Position numbers and translations under genes: made by a program
Source of the DNA: an uncultured bacterium
GTDB lineage: Bacteria; Planctomycetota; UBA8742; UBA2392
Reading direction: 5' to 3'
DNA: 64,000 nt
NCBI GenBank assembly: GCA_938014885.1
Contig: CALLQI010000023.1
Coordinates: 110,293-174,292, forward strand
Notes under the pieces: generated by a model
The model's database searches: none
The model's input: only the letters and a program-made list of their open reading frames with translations
Told to the model about the DNA's origin: nothing
Shown here: positions 44,058 through 51,626 of the stretch, piece by piece
Layout: every line of letters begins with the position of its first letter
How positions within the stretch are numbered: position 1 is the stretch's first letter

Positions 44058-44084
44058 GCCCCCGGCCATGCCGGGGGCATTTTG
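44058..44084 (+). terminator. intrinsic terminator after the HEAT lipoprotein gene
   Basis: GCCCCCGGC (44058-44066) pairs perfectly with GCCGGGGGC (44070-44078) around CAT, followed by ATTTTG. It lies 25 bp after the stop codon and separates this gene from nuoJ. Confidence 0.85.
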
Positions 44085-44178
44085 ATTCAGGCGCAAAAGC
44101 CGCGCCGTGCGGGCCTTGCGCTGTGCTTGCGCGCGGTTACTGGCACTGCTAACGTGCCGCCGCATCACTGGGGACAGC

Positions 44179-44943
44179 ATGGAACTGCAGGACATCCTGT
44201 TCATTTTCTGCGCGCTGGTTTCGCTTGCCGGGACAGTGATCCTGTTGTCGCAGCGTAACGCCGTGTACGCGCTGCTGGGCCTGCTGCTTGCCTTCCTTGG
44301 ATCTGCCGGGATATTCCAGGCCCTCGACGCACCGTTTGTGGCCGTGTCGCAGGTGCTGATTTACGCGGGCGCGCTGGCGGTCCTGTTCCTGTTTGTGCTG
44401 ATGTTTACCGACACCCGCACCAGTGAAGACCGCAAGGGCCTGCCGCGAGCGGTGGGTTCACGCGCCAACTTTGACCCGGCCGAATTCGACGCGCAGACAA
44501 AGAAGAAGCGCCGCAAGGAAGGTGAACTTCCGTCGGCGCTGCAGGCCGCGCTGGATTCGATTGTGCTGCCCAAGCCGCTTGCGCTGGTCGTGGCGCTGGG
44601 ATTCCTGCTGTGCTTCAGCTTTGCCATTTTCAAGTTGCCGGCCCAGTACGACGAATTCGGCCCGCTGCCTGAAAACTACGCAACCGGATTGTATCTGCCC
44701 GCAGACGAAGGCGCCGCGCCCGGCACGCCTGCCACAGAGCGCGTGGTCGAATACGGCACCACCGAGGCCGTCAGCTTCACGATCTTTGAAGGCTTTCCGC
44801 TGGCGTTTGAGTTCGTCAGCCTGCTGATCTTCGCGGCCGTACTGGGAGCTGTGCTGCTGGCGCGTCGTCATCTTGCGCCGACACCCAAGGCACCTGAGGC
44901 GGGTGCTTCGGCAGGCCATGGCGCGGGACACGCAGGACACTAG
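44179..44943 (+). CDS. nuoJ: NADH-quinone oxidoreductase subunit J
   Basis: 254 residues from ATG 44179 (GGGGA upstream). The first 100 residues are the conserved part of NuoJ/ND6: FCALVSLAGTVILLSQRNAVYALLGLLLAFLGSAGIF and VSQVLIYAGALAVLFLFVLMF with the membrane-embedded kink residues. The rest holds a hydrophilic stretch of about 45 residues, another helix, a second soluble stretch of about 55 residues and a last helix near EFVSLLIFAAVLGAVLLARR. The C-terminus is Gly/His-rich. It is a membrane-arm subunit of complex I, followed by nuoK after 18 bp. Confidence 0.92.
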   Translation: MELQDILFIFCALVSLAGTVILLSQRNAVYALLGLLLAFLGSAGIFQALDAPFVAVSQVLIYAGALAVLFLFVLMFTDTRTSEDRKGLPRAVGSRANFDPAEFDAQTKKKRRKEGELPSALQAALDSIVLPKPLALVVALGFLLCFSFAIFKLPAQYDEFGPLPENYATGLYLPADEGAAPGTPATERVVEYGTTEAVSFTIFEGFPLAFEFVSLLIFAAVLGAVLLARRHLAPTPKAPEAGASAGHGAGHAGH

Positions 44944-44961
44944 GACACGCAAGGCAACACG

Positions 44962-45297
44962 ATGCTGGCAATGCTTGATCCGAAAACCGTGCTGTTCCTG
45001 GCTGCCGTGCTTTTCAGCGCGGGCCTGTACGGCGTGCTTTCGCGCAGCAACCTGATCATGGTGCTGATGTCGCTTGAATTGATGCTGAACGCCGTGAACA
45101 TCGCTCTGGTTGCCTTTTCGCGGCACTGGGCCGGCCAGGGCAACAGCGTGCTGGGCGCGCACTCCGGACAGTTCTTCACACTGATGGTGATGGCTGTGGC
45201 CGCCGCGGAAGTGGGTATCGGCCTGGCAATCATCGTAGCCGTGTACCGTAGAAGAAATACTGCCGACTCCGAGGCAGCCAGCGAACTGAGGCATTGA
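44962..45297 (+). CDS. nuoK: NADH-quinone oxidoreductase subunit K
   Basis: 111 residues with three transmembrane helices. The two buried glutamates of the proton path are visible in LMSLELMLNAVNIAL and AVAAAEVGIGLAIIV. GLYGVLSRSNLIMVLMSLEL is the diagnostic NuoK segment. It sits between nuoJ and nuoL in the standard order. The gap to nuoL is 106 bp and filled by degenerate repeats, unlike the tight nuoJ-nuoK spacing. Confidence 0.95.
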   Translation: MLAMLDPKTVLFLAAVLFSAGLYGVLSRSNLIMVLMSLELMLNAVNIALVAFSRHWAGQGNSVLGAHSGQFFTLMVMAVAAAEVGIGLAIIVAVYRRRNTADSEAASELRH

Positions 45298-45365
45298 ACG
45301 GCAGGAGATAGGTCAGGAGTCTGGGTCAAGGAATCGAGCACGAGCCAAGGCCAAGCACAAAGTCT

Positions 45366-45403
45366 TGAGCACCGAGCACTGAACACCGAGTACAGAGCAC
45401 TGA
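45366..45403. repeat. degenerate 7-bp tandem repeat just before nuoL
   Basis: Successive 7-mers GAGCACC, GAGCACT, GAACACC, GAGTACA, GAGCACT lead directly into GAATGG at the nuoL start codon. The nuoL ribosome-binding region is therefore made of repeat, with no Shine-Dalgarno sequence. The preceding 60 bp (45305-45365) contain more weakly related words. Confidence 0.75.
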
Positions 45404-47467
45404 ATGGAAAAGGTCTTCCAGAACTGGCAGTTGCTGTTGTGGGTCGTGCCTCTGGCGCCGCTGCTCGGCTTTGTGCTGAACGGCCTGTTTGGCAAGCGCA
45501 TGAGCGCGCCTTCATCGGGTGGCATTGCTTCGGCTGCCGTGGTCATTTCGTTTATCAGCGCGCTGACTCTGTTCATCTACCACATGGTGAACAACGGCGG
45601 TGACGTGTACGCGCACTCGGCCTTTACCTGGATGGACGTCGGCGGGTTCAAGATCAACTTCGGCCTTTACCTCGACCGGCTGTCAGCGCTGTACATGCTG
45701 ATCATCACCGGCGTCGGCAGCCTGATCCACATTTACAGCATCGGGTACATGAGCCACGACGAAGGCTACGCGCGCTATTTCGCGTACCTGAACCTGTTCG
45801 TGTTCAGCATGCTGATGCTGGTGCTGGGCGATTCGCTGGTGACGTTGTTCCTGGGCTGGGAAGGCGTGGGCCTGTGCAGCTACCTGCTGATCGGCTTCTG
45901 GTACAAGCACTTGAATAACACCAGTGCCGGCATGAAGGCCTTCATCGCTAACCGCGTCGGCGATTTCGGCTTCATGGTCGGCATGTTCCTGATTTTCTAT
46001 CACTTCGGCAGCCTCAGTTATGCCGGTGACGCAGGCCTGATCAGCAGCATGAAGCAGACCGTGGCCGCAGGTCAGGTCGATACCTCACTCTTGAATTGGG
46101 CGTGCATCTGCCTGTTCATCGGTGCCACCGGCAAGTCGGCGCAGATTCCGCTGTTTGTCTGGCTGCCTGACGCCATGGCCGGCCCCACGCCGGTCAGCGC
46201 GCTGATCCACGCCGCCACCATGGTGACGGCCGGCATTTACATGATGGCCCGCATGAACTTCGTGTTCGTGCACGCTGAGCTTGCGATGACGATTGTGGCC
46301 GTGATCGGCGGCGCGACAGCGCTGTTCGCGGGCCTGATTGCGCTGGTGCAGCGTGACATCAAGAAGGTGCTGGCGTATTCGACCGTCAGCCAGCTTGGCT
46401 TCATGTTCATGGCTGCGGGCTTGGGCCAGTTTCACCTGGCGGTATTCCATGTGTTCACGCACGCCTTCTTCAAGGCGCTGCTGTTCCTGGGCTCAGGCAG
46501 CGTGATCCACAGCCTTGAGCACACGCTGGGCCACGGCAACGCCGACAGCCAGGACATGTGGAAGATGGGCGGCCTGAAGAAGAAAATGCCCATCACCTGC
46601 TACACCATGTTCATCGGCGCACTCGCGCTTGCAGGCGTGCCCGGCCTCGCAGGCTTCTTCAGCAAAGACGCGATCCTGTATGCGGCATTCCACCGTGGCG
46701 ACGGGCTGGGCTGGGTGATCTACGCGCTAGGTGTGGCCGCCGCGATTTGCACCGCCTTCTACAGTGCGCGCCTGATCGGCCTGACGTTCTTTGGCAAATG
46801 GCGCGGCGATGAGCATGCCTACGCCCACGCCGACGAATCGCCACGCAGCATGGCGATGCCTCTGATGATTCTGGCACTGGCTGCAATCGGTGCCGGCTAT
46901 CTGCTGCTGCCGCCGGCCTTTGGCGTACATCACCCGCCGTTCCAGACCTGGCTGGCCCCGATCTGGGCTGATGGCCAGGCTGCATTGGCAGAAGGCAGCA
47001 AGCTGCGCATCCCCGTGGAGCATACGGCCGCCGACATCATGGCCGAATGGGTAAACATCGCGATCAGCGTCAGCATCGCGGTGGGCATGTTTGTGTTCGC
47101 TTTCTTCATCTACAGCCGCCCGGGCAACCTGGACAAGGTGGGCAAGCTGGCATTCAAGCCGGCGGCCGAAGGCGAAAAGCCGCGCATGACCTTTGCCTAC
47201 CGCCTGCTGCTGAACAAGTTCTATGTCGATGAGTTGTACGACATGCTGATCGTGAAGCCGACCCGCATCGCCAGCGACGTGCTGTTCGTGATCGTGGATG
47301 TGATCGTGATTGACCTGGTGCTGGTCAACGGCTCAGCCATGATCGTGAAGCTCAGCAGCGACGTCGGCCGCAAGATGCAGACTGGTGTGGTGCGCCACTA
47401 CCTGTATGCGTTCGCGGTGGGTGCGCTGGTGCTGAGCGCACTGTTCCTGCTGATCTCGAACAAGTAA
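45404..47467 (+). CDS. nuoL: NADH-quinone oxidoreductase subunit L
   Basis: 687 residues, the usual size of NuoL/ND5. The antiporter-like core is clear: YSIGYMSHDEGYARYFAYL, LFLGWEGVGLCSYLLIGFWY, GKSAQIPLFVWLPDAMAGPT, HAATMVTAGIYMMAR and DIKKVLAYSTVSQLG, including the Lys and Glu residues of the proton channel. The C-terminus has the long lateral-helix region and final helix (about 560-687). It pumps protons in the distal membrane arm. nuoM and nuoN would be expected next but are absent; instead a convergent peptidase gene follows 3 bp later. Confidence 0.96.
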   Translation: MEKVFQNWQLLLWVVPLAPLLGFVLNGLFGKRMSAPSSGGIASAAVVISFISALTLFIYHMVNNGGDVYAHSAFTWMDVGGFKINFGLYLDRLSALYMLIITGVGSLIHIYSIGYMSHDEGYARYFAYLNLFVFSMLMLVLGDSLVTLFLGWEGVGLCSYLLIGFWYKHLNNTSAGMKAFIANRVGDFGFMVGMFLIFYHFGSLSYAGDAGLISSMKQTVAAGQVDTSLLNWACICLFIGATGKSAQIPLFVWLPDAMAGPTPVSALIHAATMVTAGIYMMARMNFVFVHAELAMTIVAVIGGATALFAGLIALVQRDIKKVLAYSTVSQLGFMFMAAGLGQFHLAVFHVFTHAFFKALLFLGSGSVIHSLEHTLGHGNADSQDMWKMGGLKKKMPITCYTMFIGALALAGVPGLAGFFSKDAILYAAFHRGDGLGWVIYALGVAAAICTAFYSARLIGLTFFGKWRGDEHAYAHADESPRSMAMPLMILALAAIGAGYLLLPPAFGVHHPPFQTWLAPIWADGQAALAEGSKLRIPVEHTAADIMAEWVNIAISVSIAVGMFVFAFFIYSRPGNLDKVGKLAFKPAAEGEKPRMTFAYRLLLNKFYVDELYDMLIVKPTRIASDVLFVIVDVIVIDLVLVNGSAMIVKLSSDVGRKMQTGVVRHYLYAFAVGALVLSALFLLISNK

Positions 47468-47469
47468 CG

Positions 47470-48237
47470 CTACTTGCGCCGGCGCTTACCCTGGCGGAAC
47501 GGCATGCCGGCCAGGTACAGCACGCCGGCCAGCAGCGCCGAGATCGCGCAGATTGCAAACGGGTAGTGCAGCATCAGCACCGACTCGGCCACGGAGCGGA
47601 ATACCGGGCCGTCGCCGCGCGCGCCGATCAGCCGGTCCACAACCAAGTGCACGATCAGCACCACGCCGCACACGATCAGGATGCCCACGGCGCTGTTCTT
47701 CAGGTCCTGCCGTGACGGCGCCATGCTTAGCGTGAAGCACATCGCGAAGTAGAAGAACACCCAGGTGCGCCAGTCGGCAAGGCTTTCCAGCCGGAAGAAC
47801 AGTCGCAGGTCCTGCCAGATCAGCGATGCCAGCTGGCCCGCAAACACGAACTGGTCCGGCTGCACGCCTTGCGCGCGCACGTCATACAGGTTCACCGGTG
47901 AACGCAGCAGCATGCCCAGCAACAGCAGGCACGCGGTGCCGCCGGCCAGCGGCGCCATCCCGATCAGCATCTCGCCCACGTACTTGATCTTTGGCGGCCC
48001 GTGGCGCACTTCGCCGCTGCCGTCGGGCCGGAACAGCACCATGGAATGAATCTTGGCCCCGGTCACAAGGCAGGCCAGCGCGTGCGAAAGTTCGTGTACG
48101 GCCACGCCGGGTGCGATCAGCCACGCAAGCACCTTGGCAGGCACGGCGCGCACCCACAGCGCGCGCAGTCCATAGCACGCCAGGATCAGCAGGGTGATCC
48201 CGACGGCGAGGTTCAGGAATGCGGCCAATGTGGGCAA
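47470..48237 (-). CDS. M50-like membrane metallopeptidase
   Basis: 255 residues with five or six hydrophobic helices. The second helix ends in GVAVHELSHALACLVTGAKI, an intramembrane HExxH (HELSH) characteristic of M50/site-2-protease-like proteins. A matching Asp-containing motif is not obvious: the later IVHLVVDRLIGARGDG is a candidate. The PDZ domain of RseP-type proteases is missing, so it may belong to the smaller M50 relatives of unknown substrate. The C-terminus is strongly basic (FRQGKRRRK). The gene is convergent with nuoL and 21 bp downstream of the GGDEF gene, possibly one leftward transcript. Confidence 0.75.
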   Translation of the reverse strand: MPTLAAFLNLAVGITLLILACYGLRALWVRAVPAKVLAWLIAPGVAVHELSHALACLVTGAKIHSMVLFRPDGSGEVRHGPPKIKYVGEMLIGMAPLAGGTACLLLLGMLLRSPVNLYDVRAQGVQPDQFVFAGQLASLIWQDLRLFFRLESLADWRTWVFFYFAMCFTLSMAPSRQDLKNSAVGILIVCGVVLIVHLVVDRLIGARGDGPVFRSVAESVLMLHYPFAICAISALLAGVLYLAGMPFRQGKRRRK

Positions 48238-48258
48238 CGAAGTTCCGGCGGTGCGGGG

Positions 48259-49737
48259 TTACTCAGCCAGGCGTACCTGGTTCTTGCCATTGTGCTTGCA
48301 GTAGTACAGGGCTTCGTCCGCTTCCTCAATCAACTGCTCTTCGTTGACGGTGCCCTTGTTCACGCAGGCCACGCCGATTGAGACCGTGACCGTAAGGCTG
48401 CCCGACCCGTCTGTCATCGGCACTTCCAGCTCAGCGACTTTGCGGCGAATCTGCTCTGCCTTCTGCTTGGCCGCCTCGCCCACGGTTTCAGGCAGGATCG
48501 CGCACATTTCTTCGCCGCCGTAACGGCACACCGTGTCGAGGTCGCGGAAGCTGTTGCCGAGCAAGGCGCCGATCTTCTCGAGCACGCGGTCGCCCTGCCG
48601 GTGACCATAGGTGTCGTTGATACGCTTGAAGTTGTCGATGTCGATGATCAGCAGCGACAAGTCGCGCTCGTAGCGCAACGCACGGCGGAATTCCGTGGCC
48701 AGTTGCAGGTCAAACACACGCCGGTTCAGCAGCCCGGTCAGCTGGTCCACGCGGCTTTGGCGGCGGATTTCGTCGAGGATCTCGATGTTCGAAATCACGA
48801 TGCCCATGAAGTCGGCAATCGTCATCACCAAGTCGCGGATCGACTGCTGGATCGGCTTGTGGCCGCTGTAAAAACGCTGCAAGTTCTTCGGCAGGCCCGC
48901 CAGCAGCAACCCGCGCACCTGGTTGCTGACGCGGATCGGGGCGATGTGCCCGCCGGCCTCGTCCACTTCAAGGCGGCTTTCACCGCGCAGCACGCGCTGC
49001 CACAGGTCGTGGTCTTCGATGCGGACTTTCTGCGTCTGGCGGAAGGGGTTGGCGTACTTGACCTCAAGTTCACCGGACGCATTCAGCATGGCTACGCTGC
49101 AGCTTGAGAACTGGGCATCCTGCACGATGGTCAGCGCGCACTGTTTGTACAGTTCATCCAGGTTGTCGATCTCGACCAGGCGCTTGGTCAGCACGGGGAT
49201 CGCGCGCAGGACTTCAGTCAGTGCACCGATGCGTGTGTTGGCCTCAAGCACTTCGAGTGATTTGCGCTGGGTTTCCTTGGCGCTGCGCTGGGCCGAAAGG
49301 GTCAGCTCGCGGTTGAAGTCGGATTCACTGCGAAGCTTGTTCTCGAGCTTAACCTGCTCAGAGACATCACGGGCGCTGCCGACTTGCAGAATGCTGCCGT
49401 TGTACGTCAACAGCACAAAGCGCACTTCCAGGTGCCGCACACGGCCGTCGGGCCTGACGATGCGAAAGCGCATGACGCCACGGTCGCCGCTTTGGCGCGC
49501 GGTGGATCGGTGCGCGCTGACAAGCTCGCGGTCGCCTTCATGGATCAGCGACATGGTGCTGATCGGGCGGCGCGCTTCAATCAGTTGTTCGCGGGTGTAA
49601 CCCAGCAGCTCGCACATCGCCGGGTTGACCTTCAGGAAGACGTCTGCGTCAGGGTCCAGCACGTACTGGCCATCCACCGCATGGTCGAAGTGGAGTTGCA
49701 GCAGGCTGGGCTGGATTGTCGCGGTGTCTTCTTCCAT
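48259..49737 (-). CDS. PAS-GAF-GGDEF diguanylate cyclase
   Basis: 492 residues, no membrane helix. An N-terminal PAS domain (about 12-135; DADVFLKVNPAMCELLGYTREQL, HLEVRFVLLTYNG) is followed by a short coiled coil (about 140-175). Next is a GAF domain (about 180-310) and a GGDEF domain (about 330-490). The catalytic signature is RYGGEEMCAIL with DIDNFKRINDTYGHRQGD upstream. The allosteric inhibitory RxxD site (RDLD) lies five residues before GGEEM, so product inhibition is expected. It makes c-di-GMP from two GTP in response to signals at PAS/GAF. No c-di-GMP effector adjoins; candidate outputs are surface systems such as the pilin-like locus. Confidence 0.93.
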   Translation of the reverse strand: MEEDTATIQPSLLQLHFDHAVDGQYVLDPDADVFLKVNPAMCELLGYTREQLIEARRPISTMSLIHEGDRELVSAHRSTARQSGDRGVMRFRIVRPDGRVRHLEVRFVLLTYNGSILQVGSARDVSEQVKLENKLRSESDFNRELTLSAQRSAKETQRKSLEVLEANTRIGALTEVLRAIPVLTKRLVEIDNLDELYKQCALTIVQDAQFSSCSVAMLNASGELEVKYANPFRQTQKVRIEDHDLWQRVLRGESRLEVDEAGGHIAPIRVSNQVRGLLLAGLPKNLQRFYSGHKPIQQSIRDLVMTIADFMGIVISNIEILDEIRRQSRVDQLTGLLNRRVFDLQLATEFRRALRYERDLSLLIIDIDNFKRINDTYGHRQGDRVLEKIGALLGNSFRDLDTVCRYGGEEMCAILPETVGEAAKQKAEQIRRKVAELEVPMTDGSGSLTVTVSIGVACVNKGTVNEEQLIEEADEALYYCKHNGKNQVRLAE

Positions 49738-49783
49738 CCGTATCAGCCAACAGGTTTACGCGGCAGACTCTTCCGGCAACGGG

Positions 49784-49829
49784 AATAAACAGCACGGGCC
49801 GACCGGCATGTCGCGCGGTCGGCCCGTGC
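49784..49829 (-). terminator. strong intrinsic terminator, leftward
   Basis: A 14-bp perfect stem (GCACGGGCCGACCG at 49792-49805 with CGGTCGGCCCGTGC at 49816-49829) has a 10-base loop. On the minus strand it is followed by TGTTTATT. It ends the transcript of the small membrane protein gene starting at 50360 and insulates it from the GGDEF gene. Confidence 0.8.
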
Positions 49830-49841
49830 CCGTTGACGGGA

Positions 49842-50360
49842 TCAACCGCTCTGGGCCGGGGTCACCCGATCACTGGCCGCCACGGCCGTGTCGAACACCC
49901 GGACCGAAGGATCACGGCGAACAAGCGGCGCACTGGCCCCCGCCACGCCGGACCCCACAGGCTGCATCTTATCACTTTCCGCGACGTTCTCAGCGATTAA
50001 GGCGGGAACTTCGGTGTCACGCTGGAAGCTCAGGCCGGGGTCGGTCGCGGGCGACAATGAGGGCATGGGCCGCGAATCAGCGTCCATGCGCAGGCCGATC
50101 ACCGGGCCCGACTCGCCGGCAAGCTGCACCACGGCGTCGGCTACCACGGGGGGCTCGTGTGATGCGGCGGCAGCCAGCGCCGGGATGCGGGCGCTCAGCG
50201 GCTCAGGCTTGCCAGCCAGGCCACGGCCGCTTTCGGCCGGGGCGGGCGGAGTCTGGCGGGCGCGCATTTTGGCGCGCAGCAGGTCAAGGCCGACCCACGC
50301 AAGCAGAAGGCCTGCGCCGGTGAAGGCGATGTATGGCACGGCTTCGACAATGGCGATCAT
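49842..50360 (-). CDS. small single-pass membrane protein with disordered tail
   Basis: 172 residues. One N-terminal transmembrane helix (about residues 3-27, VEAVPYIAFTGAGLLLAWVGLDLL) is followed by a basic stop-transfer segment (RAKMRARQ). A long Pro/Ala/Ser-rich tail without secondary-structure propensity follows. I do not recognise a family. It is flanked by its own terminator and is divergent from kdsB across 48 bp. The open frame, GC skew of codon positions and terminator support a real gene. Confidence 0.6.
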   Translation of the reverse strand: MIAIVEAVPYIAFTGAGLLLAWVGLDLLRAKMRARQTPPAPAESGRGLAGKPEPLSARIPALAAAASHEPPVVADAVVQLAGESGPVIGLRMDADSRPMPSLSPATDPGLSFQRDTEVPALIAENVAESDKMQPVGSGVAGASAPLVRRDPSVRVFDTAVAASDRVTPAQSG

Positions 50361-50408
50361 GGCTGTCTCCTATGGCAATATTCGACTGCACCCTTAGCAT
50401 TGCCGGAC

Positions 50409-51185
50409 ATGGCGAAAGTACTCGGCATAATCCCGGCCCGGTTGGCTTCATCGCGCTTGCCGCGCAAGGTCCTGCTTGATCGCACGGGCAAGACCCTCAT
50501 CCAGCACGTCTGGGAGGGCGCGAAAGCCAGTTCCGGTATCGACAAGATTGTGGTCGCAACTGATGCCCAAGAAGTTGTCGATGCAGTCAGTGCATTCGGC
50601 GGCGAAGCTGTCTTGACCAGCCCCGACTGCGCCAGTGGCACCGATCGCGTGGCCGAAGCCGCGCGGCATTTCCCGGACTACGGCATCGTTCTGAACATCC
50701 AGGGCGATGAGCCAGAGATGTCACCCGAGCCTCTGACCGCGCTGGTGGCTGGCATGACCGCCCGCCGCGAGGGTGAAGAAATCAAGATGGGCACAATCGC
50801 GGTGCCTTGGCCGGCCGGGGTTTCGATCCATGAGCCGGGCTTTGTGAAGGTGGCCACGGACCAGCAGGGCTTTGCGCTTTACTTCAGCCGCAACCCGATT
50901 CCGCATTACCGTGAGAGCGCGCAGGTTGCCCCGCACGAGAACCGTGACGACGGCCAGCCGCGCTACCTGAAGCATGTCGGGCTGTATGCGTTCCGGTCAG
51001 GCTTTCTGCAGAAGTACGCGGCCCTGCCGCAAACGCCGCTTGAGAAAGCCGAGATGCTTGAGCAACTTCGCGCGCTGGAACACGGCCATCGCATCGCCGT
51101 TTTCCTGAGCCAGTACCACGGCTACGAAGTGAACACACCCGCCGATTACGAAGCCTTCGTTGCGCGGCAGGCTGCCCGGCAGTAG
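50409..51185 (+). CDS. kdsB: 3-deoxy-manno-octulosonate cytidylyltransferase
   Basis: 258 residues from ATG 50409, giving the canonical MAKVLGIIPARLASSRLPRKVL nucleotide-binding start. Further family motifs are VVATDAQEVVDAV, TSPDCASGTDRVAEAA, NIQGDEPEM, SRNPIPHYR, KHVGLYAFRSGFL and LEKAEMLEQLRALEHGHRI. It activates Kdo as CMP-Kdo for lipid A core assembly in the cytoplasm. Its presence implies an LPS-bearing outer membrane or a Kdo-containing glycolipid. No other Kdo gene is adjacent. It is convergent with the VanZ-like gene. Confidence 0.97.
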   Translation: MAKVLGIIPARLASSRLPRKVLLDRTGKTLIQHVWEGAKASSGIDKIVVATDAQEVVDAVSAFGGEAVLTSPDCASGTDRVAEAARHFPDYGIVLNIQGDEPEMSPEPLTALVAGMTARREGEEIKMGTIAVPWPAGVSIHEPGFVKVATDQQGFALYFSRNPIPHYRESAQVAPHENRDDGQPRYLKHVGLYAFRSGFLQKYAALPQTPLEKAEMLEQLRALEHGHRIAVFLSQYHGYEVNTPADYEAFVARQAARQ

Positions 51186-51201
51186 TACCAGCCCCGGGCA
51201 T

Positions 51202-51624
51202 TCAAATCTTGTTCAGCCGGCGCAGCAGCGCATACGCCAACAGCGCTCCGATGAAGGCGCCGGTCGCGTCGGCGACCACGTCCAGCAGGTCCGCGCTGCG
51301 GCCGTGGCTTGCCCCGTAGCCCGCCTGCACCACCTCAATCAGCGCGCCGACGGCCACGTTCGTGCACACCGATACCACCAGGGCAAGCTTCGCCCGCTGC
51401 GGCCGCAGCAGCACCAGTGCCGGCGTCAGCAGCAGCGCCAGCCAGCACCAGGCAGCCGCGTGCAACAGCTTGTCGGCGTGTGCGAAGGTTGCCACGGGAA
51501 TCTCGCGCTGTGCCGCAGACCCGGTGCCCTCGATGGCCAGCAGCGCGATGCTGGCGACCCATCCGCCCAGCAACAAGGCCGCGATGCGCGGCCTTGGCGT
51601 GCGTGGTTTGTTGTCGGGGGTCAT
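51202..51624 (-). CDS. VanZ-like membrane protein
   Basis: 140 residues with four hydrophobic helices. ADKLLHAAAWCWLALLL, GALIEVVQAGYGASHGRSADLLDVVADATGAFIGALLAY match the VanZ pattern (conserved DK-H in helix 2, E-Q and R-x-D-x-x-D-x-x-x-N/D-x-x-G near the end). VanZ proteins can affect teicoplanin resistance; most are of unknown function. The stop of dacB is 2 bp upstream, so the two are co-transcribed, placing this protein in a peptidoglycan context. Confidence 0.82.
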   Translation of the reverse strand: MTPDNKPRTPRPRIAALLLGGWVASIALLAIEGTGSAAQREIPVATFAHADKLLHAAAWCWLALLLTPALVLLRPQRAKLALVVSVCTNVAVGALIEVVQAGYGASHGRSADLLDVVADATGAFIGALLAYALLRRLNKI

Positions 51625-51626
51625 GC

